Shown: positions 8,620-17,117 of the stretch, one piece after another
Layout: each line of letters begins with the position of its first letter
Position numbering within the stretch: position 1 is the stretch's first letter
Assembly (NCBI GenBank): GCA_963792895.1
Contig: CAWBYA010000007.1
Location: forward strand, 248,001-312,000
DNA length: 64,000 nucleotides
Origin: UBA6912 sp963792895
Lineage (GTDB): Bacteria; Actinomycetota; Acidimicrobiia; Spongiisociales; UBA5794
Direction of reading: 5' to 3'
Made by a program: the position numbers and the translations under genes
The notes under the pieces: model-generated
Told to the model about the DNA's origin: nothing
Databases searched by the model: none
What the model saw: the letters and a program-made list of their open reading frames with translations, nothing else

Positions 8620-8865
8620 TCAGGCCAGAAGACCGCGCAGCGGGACGGCGACGTCCTCGTACTCGGCATGGCGGCCGGTGGCCTTCTTGGAATAGATCAA
8701 CTCTTCGCCGGCTGTGACCTCGAAAACCCCGCCCCTGCTGGGAATGACGGTTACCGAAGCGATCTTGTGCTCGAACTCGGCGAGCAGTTGTTCAACCATG
8801 CTCACGGCACGGTCGGTATAGCCTCAAGCGGCGCAGTATTCGATCTCGAGCTTCATGCGCAGCAT
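8620..8865 (-). CDS. Selenoprotein W-like (Rdx/SelT-SelW-SelH family) protein with in-frame TGA selenocysteine codon
   Basis: If TGA at 8824-8826 is read through, an 81-residue protein results. Its N-terminus is MKLEIEYCAA-U-GYTDRAVS, giving the C11-A-A-U14 redox motif in exactly the place of the CxxC/CxxU of SelW, right after the first beta strand. The rest matches the Rdx family throughout, including IPSRGGVFEV and LIYSKKATGRHAE. Without readthrough only a 61-residue fragment from GTG at 8805 remains, lacking the active site. The start at 8865 has a GAGAGG site 9 nt upstream; ATG at 8856 is the family-typical alternative. The gene begins 13 bp after ilvD on the same strand, so it is probably co-transcribed. 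A stem-loop follows the TGA. Selenocysteine use is inferred; a simple nonsense mutation is the alternative. Confidence 0.75.
8793..8815 (-). promoter_or_regulatory. Candidate bacterial SECIS hairpin
   Basis: In the mRNA, nucleotides 9-16 after the UGA (8815-8808) pair with nucleotides 24-31 (8800-8793), an 8-bp stem including two G-U pairs around a 7-nt loop that starts 17 nt after the UGA. Bacterial SECIS elements place the apical loop roughly 16-37 nt downstream, so position fits; the loop has its first G at the third base, a weak fit to the usual rule. Folding was done by eye. Confidence 0.45.
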
Positions 8866-8878
8866 CGTAACCGGCCTC

Positions 8879-10561
8879 TCACTCGTCGGTGACGCAGCCT
8901 TCCGATGCCGGGCGCACGGTGCGCACGTAGCGCGCCAGCGCACCTCTCGAGGCTTTCAGCGGAGGTGGCGTCCACGCCGCCCGGCGTCGCGCCATGTCCG
9001 CATCGTCAACTGCCACGTGGATCGCCCGCAAGTCGGCATCGATGGTCACCACGTCGCCATCTTCGACGAGGGCGATCGGGCCGCCCTCCTGCGCCTCAGG
9101 CGTGACGTGGCCGATGATGAAACCATGGGAGCCGCCGGAGAACCGGCCGTCGGTCATGAGCGCAACCTGATCGCCGAGACCGGCGCCGACGATCGCCGAC
9201 GTGGGGGTCAGCATCTCCGGCATCCCCGGCCCGCCCTTCGGGCCCTCGTAGCGGATGATGACCACATCGCCCGGAGCGATCTCGTCGCGTTCGAGGGCCG
9301 CCAGCATGTCCTCCTCGCTGTCGAAGGGTCGGGCGCGACCCTGGAAGCGGAGGCCCTCCTTTCCCGTGATCTTGGCGACGGCTCCCTCTGGGGCCAGGTT
9401 GCCGCGCAGGATCTGGATGTGGCCGCTGGCCTTGATGGGGTCGTCCCACGGGTGGATCACCACCTGACCCTCACGCAGTCCCGGCAGGCCGGCGAGATTC
9501 TCGGCGATGGTCTTGCCGGTGACCGTGACGCAGTCACCGTTGAGGGCGCCGTGGTCCAGCAGCAGCTTCATGACCGCAGGGGTGCCGCCCGCGTCATGCA
9601 GATCTTCCATCACGTACCGGCCGCTCGGTTTGAGGTCGGCGAGGAAGGGTGTGCGGTCGCTCACTGCTTGGAAGTCGTCGATCGCCAGCGAGACACCTGC
9701 GGCGCGAGCCATGGCGATGAGGTGGAGCACTGCGTTGGTCGAGCCCCCGAGCGCCATCACGATGGTCATGGCGTTCTCGAAGGCGGGGCGGGTCATGATG
9801 TCGGACGGCTTCAAGTCCAGTTCGAGCAGGTTGCGAATCGCTGCCCCGGCCTCGAAGCACTCGTCGAGCTTCCCCGGATCGGTCGCCGGCGTCGATGCGC
9901 TGAACGGGAGACTCATGCCCAATGCCTCGATCGCGGACGCCATCGTGTTCGCCGTGTACATGCCACCGCACGCACCAGCACCGGGGCACGCGTGGCGGAC
10001 GATGTCGCGGCGCCGATCCTCGTCGATGCGACCTGCGATCCACTCGCCGTAGGACTGGAACGCCGAGACGATGTCGAGCACGGTGCCGTCGCTCGCCGTG
10101 CCGGGCCGGATCGTGCCGCCGTAGACCATCAGACCCGGCCGATCGAGGCGAGCCATGGCCATGATGCTCCCCGGCATGTTCTTGTCGCATCCGGGGATGG
10201 TGACGACGCCGTCGTACCAGTGGGCCGCGACCACCGTCTCGATCGAGTCTGCGATGAGGTCGCGTGAGGGAAGCGAGTAGCTCATGCCCTCGGTCCCCAT
10301 GGACATCCCGTCCGACACGCCGATCGTGGTGAAGCGCATGCCGACGAGCCCTGCCGCCGATACACCCTCTTTGACCCTTGCGGCCAGGGAGCTCAGGTGC
10401 ATGTTGCATGAGTTCCCCTCGTACGACATGCTCGCAATTCCGACTTGGGCCTTCTGCATGTCGTCCTCGGTGAGCCCTGTTGCATAGAGCTGGGCTTGGG
10501 AGGCGCCCTGGGAGGCGGGTTGGGTGATGCGCCTGCTGTAGCGGTTCAGATCGGAAGCCAT
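8879..10561 (-). CDS. ilvD: Dihydroxy-acid dehydratase
   Basis: A 560-residue Fe-S dehydratase that converts 2,3-dihydroxy acids to 2-oxo acids in valine, leucine and isoleucine synthesis. Cluster cysteines are visible in GCDKNMPGSIMA and CPGAGACGGMYTANTM, with a third in the early GNSCNMH. The C-terminal TDGRFSGGSHGFIIGHVTPEA is the family signature. The ATG at 10561 gives the usual N-terminus (SDLNRYSRRIT); the open frame continues upstream to 11398, but that part is antisense to the LCP gene. The promoter must lie in 10562-10747, shared with the divergent LCP gene. The selenoprotein W-like gene follows closely. Confidence 0.96.
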   Translation of the reverse strand: MASDLNRYSRRITQPASQGASQAQLYATGLTEDDMQKAQVGIASMSYEGNSCNMHLSSLAARVKEGVSAAGLVGMRFTTIGVSDGMSMGTEGMSYSLPSRDLIADSIETVVAAHWYDGVVTIPGCDKNMPGSIMAMARLDRPGLMVYGGTIRPGTASDGTVLDIVSAFQSYGEWIAGRIDEDRRRDIVRHACPGAGACGGMYTANTMASAIEALGMSLPFSASTPATDPGKLDECFEAGAAIRNLLELDLKPSDIMTRPAFENAMTIVMALGGSTNAVLHLIAMARAAGVSLAIDDFQAVSDRTPFLADLKPSGRYVMEDLHDAGGTPAVMKLLLDHGALNGDCVTVTGKTIAENLAGLPGLREGQVVIHPWDDPIKASGHIQILRGNLAPEGAVAKITGKEGLRFQGRARPFDSEEDMLAALERDEIAPGDVVIIRYEGPKGGPGMPEMLTPTSAIVGAGLGDQVALMTDGRFSGGSHGFIIGHVTPEAQEGGPIALVEDGDVVTIDADLRAIHVAVDDADMARRRAAWTPPPLKASRGALARYVRTVRPASEGCVTDE

Positions 10562-10747
10562 GGGGAGATGGTATCGCCGGTCGCTCGCTGTCGCTCGCTT
10601 CCAGATCGCCGGCTGGGGCCTCGTATCCGGACCTCGCGTCGTATCCGGCATCTGGCTCATCTGGTGACGCGACGTTCGCGGGAACCATCGGTAGACTCCC
10701 GTCGTCTCATTCGAGATTCTTTCCATCTGGCGTCGAGGTCTCGTTTC
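10562..10747. promoter_or_regulatory. Divergent promoter region between ilvD and the LCP gene
   Basis: These 186 bp must hold promoters for both ilvD (minus strand) and the LytR-CpsA-Psr gene (plus strand). I see a short local direct repeat (TCGCTGTCGCTCGCT-like, about 10580) but no motif I can assign to a named regulator. Confidence 0.4.
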
Positions 10748-11761
10748 ATGACCACTATCCAAATGCCCCAAGCGCCCGCCGCGCCCGAACCGCCCAAACG
10801 CAAACGGCGCGGGCGCACGACTGTCCTCTGGCTGCTCATCCTGTCGGTCCTTACGGTGTTCGCGGCCATCGGCTTCCTGATGTGGACCGACTCGAAGATC
10901 GAGAAGATCCCGGAGAGCGAGCTCCAGTCGCTCCAGCCGGTCGATGCCGGGATACGGAACATCCTCATCGTCGGCACGGACAGTCGCGATGGCCTGCCGG
11001 ATGACTTCGGGGGCAGCTTCGGCAGCTTCTCGGGCTCGCGCACCGACGTGATCATGATCGCCCACTTCACGGGTGGACGGGCCCAACTCCTCAGCATCCC
11101 GCGAGACCTGAAGGTGCAGATTCCCGGTCAGGGCACCCAGAAGGTCAACGCTGCGTTTGTGTTCGGAGGGCCGGATCTCCTCGTCCAGACCATCCAGGAC
11201 AATCTCGGCATCTCGATCAACAACTACATCGAAATCGACTTCGTTGGGTTTGCAAACGTCGTCGACGCCTTGGGAGGGGTGACGCTGACGTTCGACAACG
11301 CAGCGAGGGACCTGAAGTCGGGTCTCGACGTGCCTGCGGGCACCCAGACGCTCGGCGGCGAAATGGCTCTCGCCTTTGCGAGGTCGCGCTCCTACCAAGA
11401 GCAGGTGAACGGAGAGTGGGTCTCGGTAGATGGAAGCGACATCGGCCGCACCGGCAGGCAGCAGGAGCTTCTGCTGACCATGTTCGACCAGGCGTCTTCG
11501 CCCGGGAGAGCCTTCAACCTGCCGGGTTTCGCTTCAGCGTTCGCCGAGCAGATCCGTGCCGACTCGGGTCTGTCCGTTGGCGTCCTCGTCGAGCTCGGGC
11601 GCGCCGTGCTCGGGCTCGAGACCGGCGAGATCGACACGAGAACGCTTCCGGTCAAGATCTCCAATGAGGGCGGCGTGTCGTACGTCGTGCGCACGGAGCC
11701 GTCGGCGACGGAGGTGCTCGCTGCCTTCGGCTCGGGAGCGCCATTCCCCGCAGACGGCTGA
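10748..11761 (+). CDS. LytR-CpsA-Psr (LCP) family cell-wall polymer ligase
   Basis: A 337-residue single-pass membrane protein. A Pro/Arg/Lys-rich cytoplasmic tail (1-25) precedes one membrane helix (about 26-46), then an extracellular LCP domain. Conserved pieces include NILIVGTDSRDG, RTDVIMIAHF, LLSIPRDLKVQIPG, KVNAAFVFGGPDLLVQTI, and the Arg-rich ALAFARSRSYQ and DIGRTGRQQELL segments that bind the polyprenyl pyrophosphate. LCP enzymes move glycopolymers such as arabinogalactan or teichoic-type polymers onto peptidoglycan. The ATG at 10748 is chosen because the tail and helix follow directly. Confidence 0.92.
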   Translation: MTTIQMPQAPAAPEPPKRKRRGRTTVLWLLILSVLTVFAAIGFLMWTDSKIEKIPESELQSLQPVDAGIRNILIVGTDSRDGLPDDFGGSFGSFSGSRTDVIMIAHFTGGRAQLLSIPRDLKVQIPGQGTQKVNAAFVFGGPDLLVQTIQDNLGISINNYIEIDFVGFANVVDALGGVTLTFDNAARDLKSGLDVPAGTQTLGGEMALAFARSRSYQEQVNGEWVSVDGSDIGRTGRQQELLLTMFDQASSPGRAFNLPGFASAFAEQIRADSGLSVGVLVELGRAVLGLETGEIDTRTLPVKISNEGGVSYVVRTEPSATEVLAAFGSGAPFPADG

Positions 11762-11776
11762 TTGGGAGGGTCGCTC

Positions 11777-11824
11777 GTCCGACGTCCGACGTCCGACGTC
11801 CGACGTCAGAGGTCGAGGTCAGAC
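11777..11824. repeat. Heptameric intergenic tandem repeat
   Basis: Four perfect copies of GTCCGAC (11777-11804) are followed by three degenerate heptamers (GTCAGAG, then GTCGAG, then GTCAGAC). The array fills the gap between the LCP gene and the convergent SDR gene and runs into the SDR stop codon. Similar heptamer arrays lie at 33581-33608 and 63391-63439. Confidence 0.8.
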
Positions 11825-12586
11825 GACCCGTCCCTCCATGCCGCCGGCAACGGTGATCACTTGACCGGTGACGTGGCCGGAGATGCGATCTGAGGCGAGG
11901 GCGACGACCTGTGCGGCGACGTCCTCGGGCCGCCCCAGCTTCTTGAGGGCCATTGTTGCGGTGACCCTGGCGACATGATCGGCATCGAGACCCTTCTCGC
12001 CGATCATCGGCGTGACGGTCCACCCCGGGGCAACAGCGTTGACCCTGACCGCAGGCCCGATTCGTGACGCCTCGTTCTTGGCCGACAGCAGGAGGCCGCT
12101 GATGATGCCCCCTTTGGCGGCTGCGTAGTCCGCGTGGCCCGCCTCCCCGAAGAGGCCGGCAGTCGAACCGATCATGACCAACGATCCCGAGCCGGTGACG
12201 GCCGCGTGGCGCAAGAACGCCCGCATTGTCAAAAAGGTCGCAGTGAGGTTGGCGGCGATGGTCGCCTCCCAGCGGTTCAGCGGAAGGTCCCACACCGGGA
12301 CGTCTTCGCGGGGCCACGCCCCTGCGTTGGCAACGCACACATCGAGCCTGCCCAACGCGGCAATGGCAGCGGGTACCAGTGCGTCCGCCTCGGCCTCGAT
12401 CGTCAAGTCGGCGCCGATCGCAACGCCGTTGGTGTCTGCCGCCAGGGTCTCGGCGGCAGCGCCCGAGGTGCGGTAGTGGATGGCGATGCGTGCTCCCTCA
12501 GCGGCGAAGGCGCGGACCACCGCGGTGCCGATCCCGCCCGCACCACCCGTCACGAGTACGCCCTTGCCCGCCAGTTCGGTGTCCAT
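11819..12586 (-). CDS. Short-chain dehydrogenase/reductase (SDR)
   Basis: A 255-residue classical SDR. The Rossmann glycine motif TGGAGGIG (about residues 13-20), NAGAW (about 90), the catalytic Ser in MIGSTAGL and the YAAAKGG Tyr-x3-Lys site are all present. FabG-like oxidoreductases of this type reduce 3-oxoacyl or other carbonyl groups with NAD(P)H; the substrate is unknown. The ATG at 12586 is the natural start, since the glycine motif follows after about 12 residues; the longer frame to 12856 is antisense to the kinase gene. Confidence 0.88.
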   Translation of the reverse strand: MDTELAGKGVLVTGGAGGIGTAVVRAFAAEGARIAIHYRTSGAAAETLAADTNGVAIGADLTIEAEADALVPAAIAALGRLDVCVANAGAWPREDVPVWDLPLNRWEATIAANLTATFLTMRAFLRHAAVTGSGSLVMIGSTAGLFGEAGHADYAAAKGGIISGLLLSAKNEASRIGPAVRVNAVAPGWTVTPMIGEKGLDADHVARVTATMALKKLGRPEDVAAQVVALASDRISGHVTGQVITVAGGMEGRVV

Positions 12587-12723
12587 CGACGGCGAGTGTA
12601 CGGCGCCGGGCATCGTCTCGGCCCGCCATCGACCCGCTGCATGGGTCGGGGGGCTTACGCCACCGCCACGTCGGCCGACGGGTTGGGCGGGCCGTGGAGA
12701 CTGGGCTCGGCTGGGAGGACGCC

Positions 12724-14649
12724 TTGAGCGATGCAATGGCGGTGAGCACGGCGCTCGTCGATGACGGCTATCGGTTGACCTTCGATGCGGCGCCGATTGC
12801 GATTTGGCGCGAGGACTTCTCCGGCGTCGTGGAACTGTGCGACGAGCTGCGCGCACGAGGTGTCGTCGACCTGCGGTCGCAACTGGAGGCCGACAAGGCT
12901 CTGCTCAGTGAAGCAGTAGGCCGCGTGATCGTCTGTGACGTCAACCAACAAGCCGTGCAGATTGCAGGCGCCGCTTCCCGCCACGACCTCATCGGTCACA
13001 TTCCGACGCAGATGCTCACCGAGGACGCCTATGCGGCGCTGCGAGAGCAGATCGTCGCCGTGTGGGACAGGGCCGATCGGCTGAAGCTGGATCTCGCCGG
13101 CGCCGATTTCAACGGCAGCGAGGCTTGTTACGAGCTGCATTGGGTAGCGCCAACGGTCGCATCCGGCACGATCGACTACTCCCAGGTGGTCGTGATGATT
13201 CTCGACGTGAGCGACCGCAAGCGCGCCCAGCAAGAAGCCGAGGAGCACATCCGGCGGCTCGCCACACTTGTCGAGGTCGGTCGCAGGATCACGTCGAGTC
13301 TCGAAACCGACGTGATCCTGCAACGCATCGCAGACGTCACGACCGACGTGCTCGGCGCCGATCGTGCGTTGCTCTCGCTGTTCGATCTCGCAGGACACGG
13401 AGACGTCCGGGTTGTGGGCAGCGGGTTCCGTGGAGCGAACGAGGAGGCCCCAGCACTGCAGGTGATGGTTGCCGGAATTGCGGCGTGGGCGGCGGAACAC
13501 AAGGAGCCGACGCTGTCTCCGAACGTCGCGGCCGACAGCCGGACGACCGGCCGTGCCCGCGACGTGGCGCTCCAACACCCCAGTATCGCCGCCGTTGTTG
13601 CGCCGATCGTGACCGACGGCCGTACGATCGGAATGCTGACGGGTTCGAACGGCTCGGGTTCCGCGCCGTTCTCCGACTCGGACGCCACGGTCCTCGCCAT
13701 GCTCGCCGAGCAGGCCGCGGTCGTCATCCAGAACTCGCGGCTGTACGAGGAGATCCTCACTGCGCGCGACTCCCTGCAAGCAGCCGTCGTCGAGCTCGGC
13801 GAGACGCAGGCGAAGCTGCTCCAGGCTCAGAAGCTCGAAGCGATCGGGTCGTTGGCGGCCGGCGTCGCGCACGAGATCAACACTCCGATCCAATACGTTG
13901 CCGACAACACGCGGTTCCTCAAGGAAGTCATGGAGGCACACGCGGCCGTTGTCGCCGCCGCCGACGCCGCTCTGGCGGCTGTCCAGCGCGGTGACGACAT
14001 CGAGGCTGCCGTCGCCGGGCTCGACGCCGCCAAGGATGAGACCGACTTCGCTTTCCTGGCCGATGAGGCCCCGGTCGCCATCGAACAGTCGCTCGAGGGC
14101 ATCGACCGCGTGGCCGAGATCGTCCGGGCGATGAAGGAGTTCGCCCATCCCGGCGGCTCGGAGAAGGCCAGTGTCGACGTGAATCGGGCGATCCGCACCA
14201 CCGTGGAAGTCTCCAGGAACGAGTGGAAGTACGTTGCCGATCTCGAACTCGACCTCGAAGAAGGGCTGCCGTTCGTGCCCGGCCTGGCCGGTCCGCTGAA
14301 TCAGAGCATGCTGGTCATCATCGTGAACGCTGCCCAAGCCATGGCGGAAGCGAAGGGAGCGCCTGCCGACGGCAAGGGGCGCATCGTCATCTCCACGCGG
14401 AGTTGCACAGACGCCGTCGAGATCCGGTTCTCCGACACCGGCCCCGGCGTCCCGCCCGAGGTTCTGCCCCGTATCTTCGACCCCTTCTTCACGACGAAGG
14501 AGGTGGGCACGGGCTCCGGCCAGGGTCTCTCGATCGCCTGGTCGGTTGTCGTCGAGCAGCACGGCGGCGAGCTCTACTACGACGACGCAGGGCCGGGGGC
14601 GAACTTCGTGATGCGCCTCCCGCTCATCGATACGGAGGACGCACGATGA
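12724..14649 (+). CDS. Sensor histidine kinase with PAS-like and GAF domains (soluble)
   Basis: A 641-residue kinase with no membrane segment. An N-terminal PAS-like region (about 10-165) is followed by a GAF domain (about 175-340), a coiled-coil and a HisKA dimerisation helix with phospho-acceptor His383 (GVAHEINTPIQ). The ATPase shows an N box near VNAAQAMAEA, G1 FSDTGPGVPP, F box FDPFFTTKEVGTG and G2 GSGQGLSIAW. The helical insert after the H box (about 400-470) is longer than usual. TTG at 12724 has GGGAGGA at good spacing; ATG at 12736 is the alternative. It overlaps the next gene by ATGA, forming a three-gene signalling cassette. Confidence 0.85.
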   Translation: MSDAMAVSTALVDDGYRLTFDAAPIAIWREDFSGVVELCDELRARGVVDLRSQLEADKALLSEAVGRVIVCDVNQQAVQIAGAASRHDLIGHIPTQMLTEDAYAALREQIVAVWDRADRLKLDLAGADFNGSEACYELHWVAPTVASGTIDYSQVVVMILDVSDRKRAQQEAEEHIRRLATLVEVGRRITSSLETDVILQRIADVTTDVLGADRALLSLFDLAGHGDVRVVGSGFRGANEEAPALQVMVAGIAAWAAEHKEPTLSPNVAADSRTTGRARDVALQHPSIAAVVAPIVTDGRTIGMLTGSNGSGSAPFSDSDATVLAMLAEQAAVVIQNSRLYEEILTARDSLQAAVVELGETQAKLLQAQKLEAIGSLAAGVAHEINTPIQYVADNTRFLKEVMEAHAAVVAAADAALAAVQRGDDIEAAVAGLDAAKDETDFAFLADEAPVAIEQSLEGIDRVAEIVRAMKEFAHPGGSEKASVDVNRAIRTTVEVSRNEWKYVADLELDLEEGLPFVPGLAGPLNQSMLVIIVNAAQAMAEAKGAPADGKGRIVISTRSCTDAVEIRFSDTGPGVPPEVLPRIFDPFFTTKEVGTGSGQGLSIAWSVVVEQHGGELYYDDAGPGANFVMRLPLIDTEDAR

Positions 14650-15833
14650 GCAAGTGCAAGATCATGTTCGTCGACGGTGAGGAGCGGGTCCTTTCGGGCC
14701 TGCGCCGTATCCTGCGCCCACTCCACGAGGAATGGGACATCTGCTTCGCTTCATCGGGAGAGGAGGCGCTCGCTGCGGCGGCGGCGACCGAGTTCGACCT
14801 CATCGTGTCCGAGATCCGGATGCCCGGCATGGACGGCGTGTCGTTGTTGGATGAGGTGCGGGAACGCCACCCCGACGTGGTGCGGATCATCCTCTCCGGC
14901 TACAGCGAGCAGATGGACACGCTCCGAGCCACGGGCGTGGCCCACCAGTACGTAGCGAAGCCGTGTGAGGCCGGCCTGCTGAAGGAGACGGTCGATCGCT
15001 CCAGCTCTCTCAGACGGGACCTGCACAACCCCCAGTTGCTCGCCGCCGTCACGAGGACGAAGAGCCTCCCGAGCCCGCCTGCGCTGTACGTCCAGCTCAA
15101 GCAGGAGCTCGCCTCGCAGGATCCCTCGCTCGCCCGCGTGGGCGACATCGTGGCCAGAGATCCGGCAATGTCGGCCAAGATCCTCCAGATCGTGAACTCG
15201 GCGTTCTTCGGGCTCCGCAGACGCGTCGCCGACATCCGTCACGCAGTCTCGCTCCTCGGCATCGACACGATCATGGCGCTCGTCCTGACAACCCACTTGT
15301 TCCAGCAGCAGCGCTTCCCGGCGTCGCAGCAGGCCGTGCTCGACCAGCTGTGGATGAGGTCGCTCTCGGTGGCTCAGCTCGCAAGGGCGCTGATGGCGAA
15401 GAACGGCTCGCGCGCCCTGGCCGAGGAGGCGTTCCTTGCCGGGCTTCTCCACGACTGCGGAAAGCTGGTCTTCGCCGCCAACTGGCCTGCCGAATTCGTG
15501 CGGGTCGAACGAGAAGGCGGCGACCGAGCGACCGAGCAGGCAGCGTTCAGCGCCGACCATGCATTCGTCGGGGCGTATCTGCTGGCGCTGTGGGGCCTGC
15601 CGGACGACATCGTCGAGGCTGTCGCATATCACCACGAGCCGTCTCAGAGCCAGAACCGCAGCTTCTCGGCGCTCACCGCAGTCCACGTCGCCCATGTGCT
15701 CGACGACGGTGCTGCCCCCGGTACCAGACCGGAGTTCGATGCTGCGTATCTTGCTGCAACCGGGCTTGGAGACCAGGTGGACGAGTGGCTCGCCGTCGCC
15801 GCCGACGTCGAATACGAACGGGCGAACCGGTGA
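14646..15833 (+). CDS. Receiver-HDOD protein with degenerate phosphorylation site
   Basis: A 395-residue protein with an N-terminal receiver domain (1-120) and a C-terminal HDOD domain (about 135-360). The receiver has the MPGMDG loop and the Lys (VAKPCE), but the phospho-acceptor, normally Asp, is Glu56 (LIVSEIRMPG), and one residue of the N-terminal acidic pair is Gly (FVDGEE). It may be locked in an active-like state or signal without phosphorylation. HDOD domains are non-catalytic relatives of HD hydrolases used in signalling output. Its ATG overlaps the kinase stop, and its own stop overlaps the next start (GTGA). Confidence 0.87.
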   Translation: MSKCKIMFVDGEERVLSGLRRILRPLHEEWDICFASSGEEALAAAAATEFDLIVSEIRMPGMDGVSLLDEVRERHPDVVRIILSGYSEQMDTLRATGVAHQYVAKPCEAGLLKETVDRSSSLRRDLHNPQLLAAVTRTKSLPSPPALYVQLKQELASQDPSLARVGDIVARDPAMSAKILQIVNSAFFGLRRRVADIRHAVSLLGIDTIMALVLTTHLFQQQRFPASQQAVLDQLWMRSLSVAQLARALMAKNGSRALAEEAFLAGLLHDCGKLVFAANWPAEFVRVEREGGDRATEQAAFSADHAFVGAYLLALWGLPDDIVEAVAYHHEPSQSQNRSFSALTAVHVAHVLDDGAAPGTRPEFDAAYLAATGLGDQVDEWLAVAADVEYERANR

Positions 15834-16978
15834 ACCGCCGCGTCTTGCTCGTCGACGACGAGCCCCGTGTCCTCGACGGTTACCGGAGGACGCTGCGCAA
15901 GCAGTTCGAGATCACGACGGCATCGAGCGGCCACGAGGCTCTCGAGACGATGAGCGCCGGACAGCCATATGCGGTGGTGGTGTCCGACTACCGGATGCCG
16001 GGGATGAACGGGGTCGAGCTCCTGAACAAGGTGAGAGAGACGGCGCCGCAGACCGTCCGCATGATGCTCACGGGACAGGCCGACATGACGGCAACGATCG
16101 CCGCAATCAACGAGAGCGACGTGTTTCGCTTCCTCTCGAAGCCGTGCGACCCGGAGCGGCTGGCGGATGCCCTCTCCGCAGGCATCGAGCAGTTCCGGCT
16201 GGTGCAGGCCGAGCGCGAGCTGCTCGAACAGACCCTGCGCCGCACCGTCGAGGTCCTCGTCGACGTGCTCGGTCTGGTCGATACGGCCACGCATCGCGAG
16301 AGCATCCACCTGCGTGATCGCGTCCATGCGATGTGCACTGCCCTCCAGATGGACAACGCTTGGGAGTTCGAGGTCGCAGCCATGCTCAGCCAGCTGGGCA
16401 TGATCGCTCTCCCCGCGGAGGCGGTCGACACCTATCGCAGGGGAGCCCACTTGCCGGAGGCTGATCGCCTGATGATGGATCAGCATTCGCAATCGGCGTT
16501 CAACCTGCTGGTCAAGATCCCCCGGCTCGAGCGGATCGCCCGGATGGTCCTTGGTCACGTCCGGCCGCCCGGCTCACGACCGCTCGACCCCGATGCGCCG
16601 GACGACGACGACATCGTTGCGATGGGTGCTCACCTGCTGAACGTGGCGGTCACCCATCAGCGGATGACGGCAGCGGGAGCGACCTGCGCCGACGCCATCG
16701 AACGTATGCGGCGGCAGAGTGGACCTCCCTTCCGGGCCCGGCTTCTCGCGGCACTCGAGCAATTGAGCTCGTCGAAGGCGGACCTCGTCCCCAAGCGTCT
16801 CCGTCTCGCCCAACTCGAGCCGGGAATGATGCTGGAGGAGAACGTCGAGACCAGCGCCGGCGTGATGCTGCTGGCCGCAGGCGGCGCCATAACCGAGGCA
16901 CATATCCAGCGGATGATGCGGTTCGCCGAGTCGGCAGGCATCCGCGAGCCAATCTCGGTGCTGGTGGCGCCCAGCTGA
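15830..16978 (+). CDS. Response regulator with degenerate HD-type output domain
   Basis: A 382-residue protein. The receiver (1-120) is intact: acidic pair D9-D10, phospho-Asp53 in VVSDYRMPGMNG, and Lys in FLSKPCDP. After a coiled-coil linker, residues about 145-330 resemble the helical HD/HD-GYP output of RpfG-type regulators, but neither an HD pair nor a GYP motif is visible (AMLSQLGMIALP sits where the HD helix would be). A final about 60 residues (LAQLEPGMMLEENV) resemble the segment that follows HD domains in some regulators. GTG at 15830 overlaps the preceding stop. Probably the real phosphorylation partner of the kinase; cyclic-di-GMP hydrolysis is unlikely. Confidence 0.82.
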   Translation: MNRRVLLVDDEPRVLDGYRRTLRKQFEITTASSGHEALETMSAGQPYAVVVSDYRMPGMNGVELLNKVRETAPQTVRMMLTGQADMTATIAAINESDVFRFLSKPCDPERLADALSAGIEQFRLVQAERELLEQTLRRTVEVLVDVLGLVDTATHRESIHLRDRVHAMCTALQMDNAWEFEVAAMLSQLGMIALPAEAVDTYRRGAHLPEADRLMMDQHSQSAFNLLVKIPRLERIARMVLGHVRPPGSRPLDPDAPDDDDIVAMGAHLLNVAVTHQRMTAAGATCADAIERMRRQSGPPFRARLLAALEQLSSSKADLVPKRLRLAQLEPGMMLEENVETSAGVMLLAAGGAITEAHIQRMMRFAESAGIREPISVLVAPS

Positions 16979-17117
16979 GCCGAACTGCTCCGGGGCCGTG
17001 GCACAGTGCGGACCAGGTTTCGGGTTACGCGGCCCATTGGGAAGGACATTCGTCCGTGGGCCGGTGTGGACCGAGCGCGCTACCGTCCAAGATGCGTGAG
17101 GACACGGAGGATGCTCT

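Noticed and set aside
8620..8805. 61-residue protein from GTG 8805 as an independent gene
   Set aside because: It lacks the first beta strand and redox motif of its family, has no ribosome site of its own, and the family-like sequence continues upstream across the TGA.
10562..11398. Long upstream extension of ilvD (839-codon frame)
   Set aside because: The extra part is antisense to the LCP gene and has His/Arg-rich shadow composition. IlvD homologues begin at the ATG at 10561.
12379..12723. N-terminal extension of the histidine kinase frame
   Set aside because: The sequence is Arg/Pro-rich, antisense to the SDR gene, and the TTG at 12724 has a proper ribosome site.
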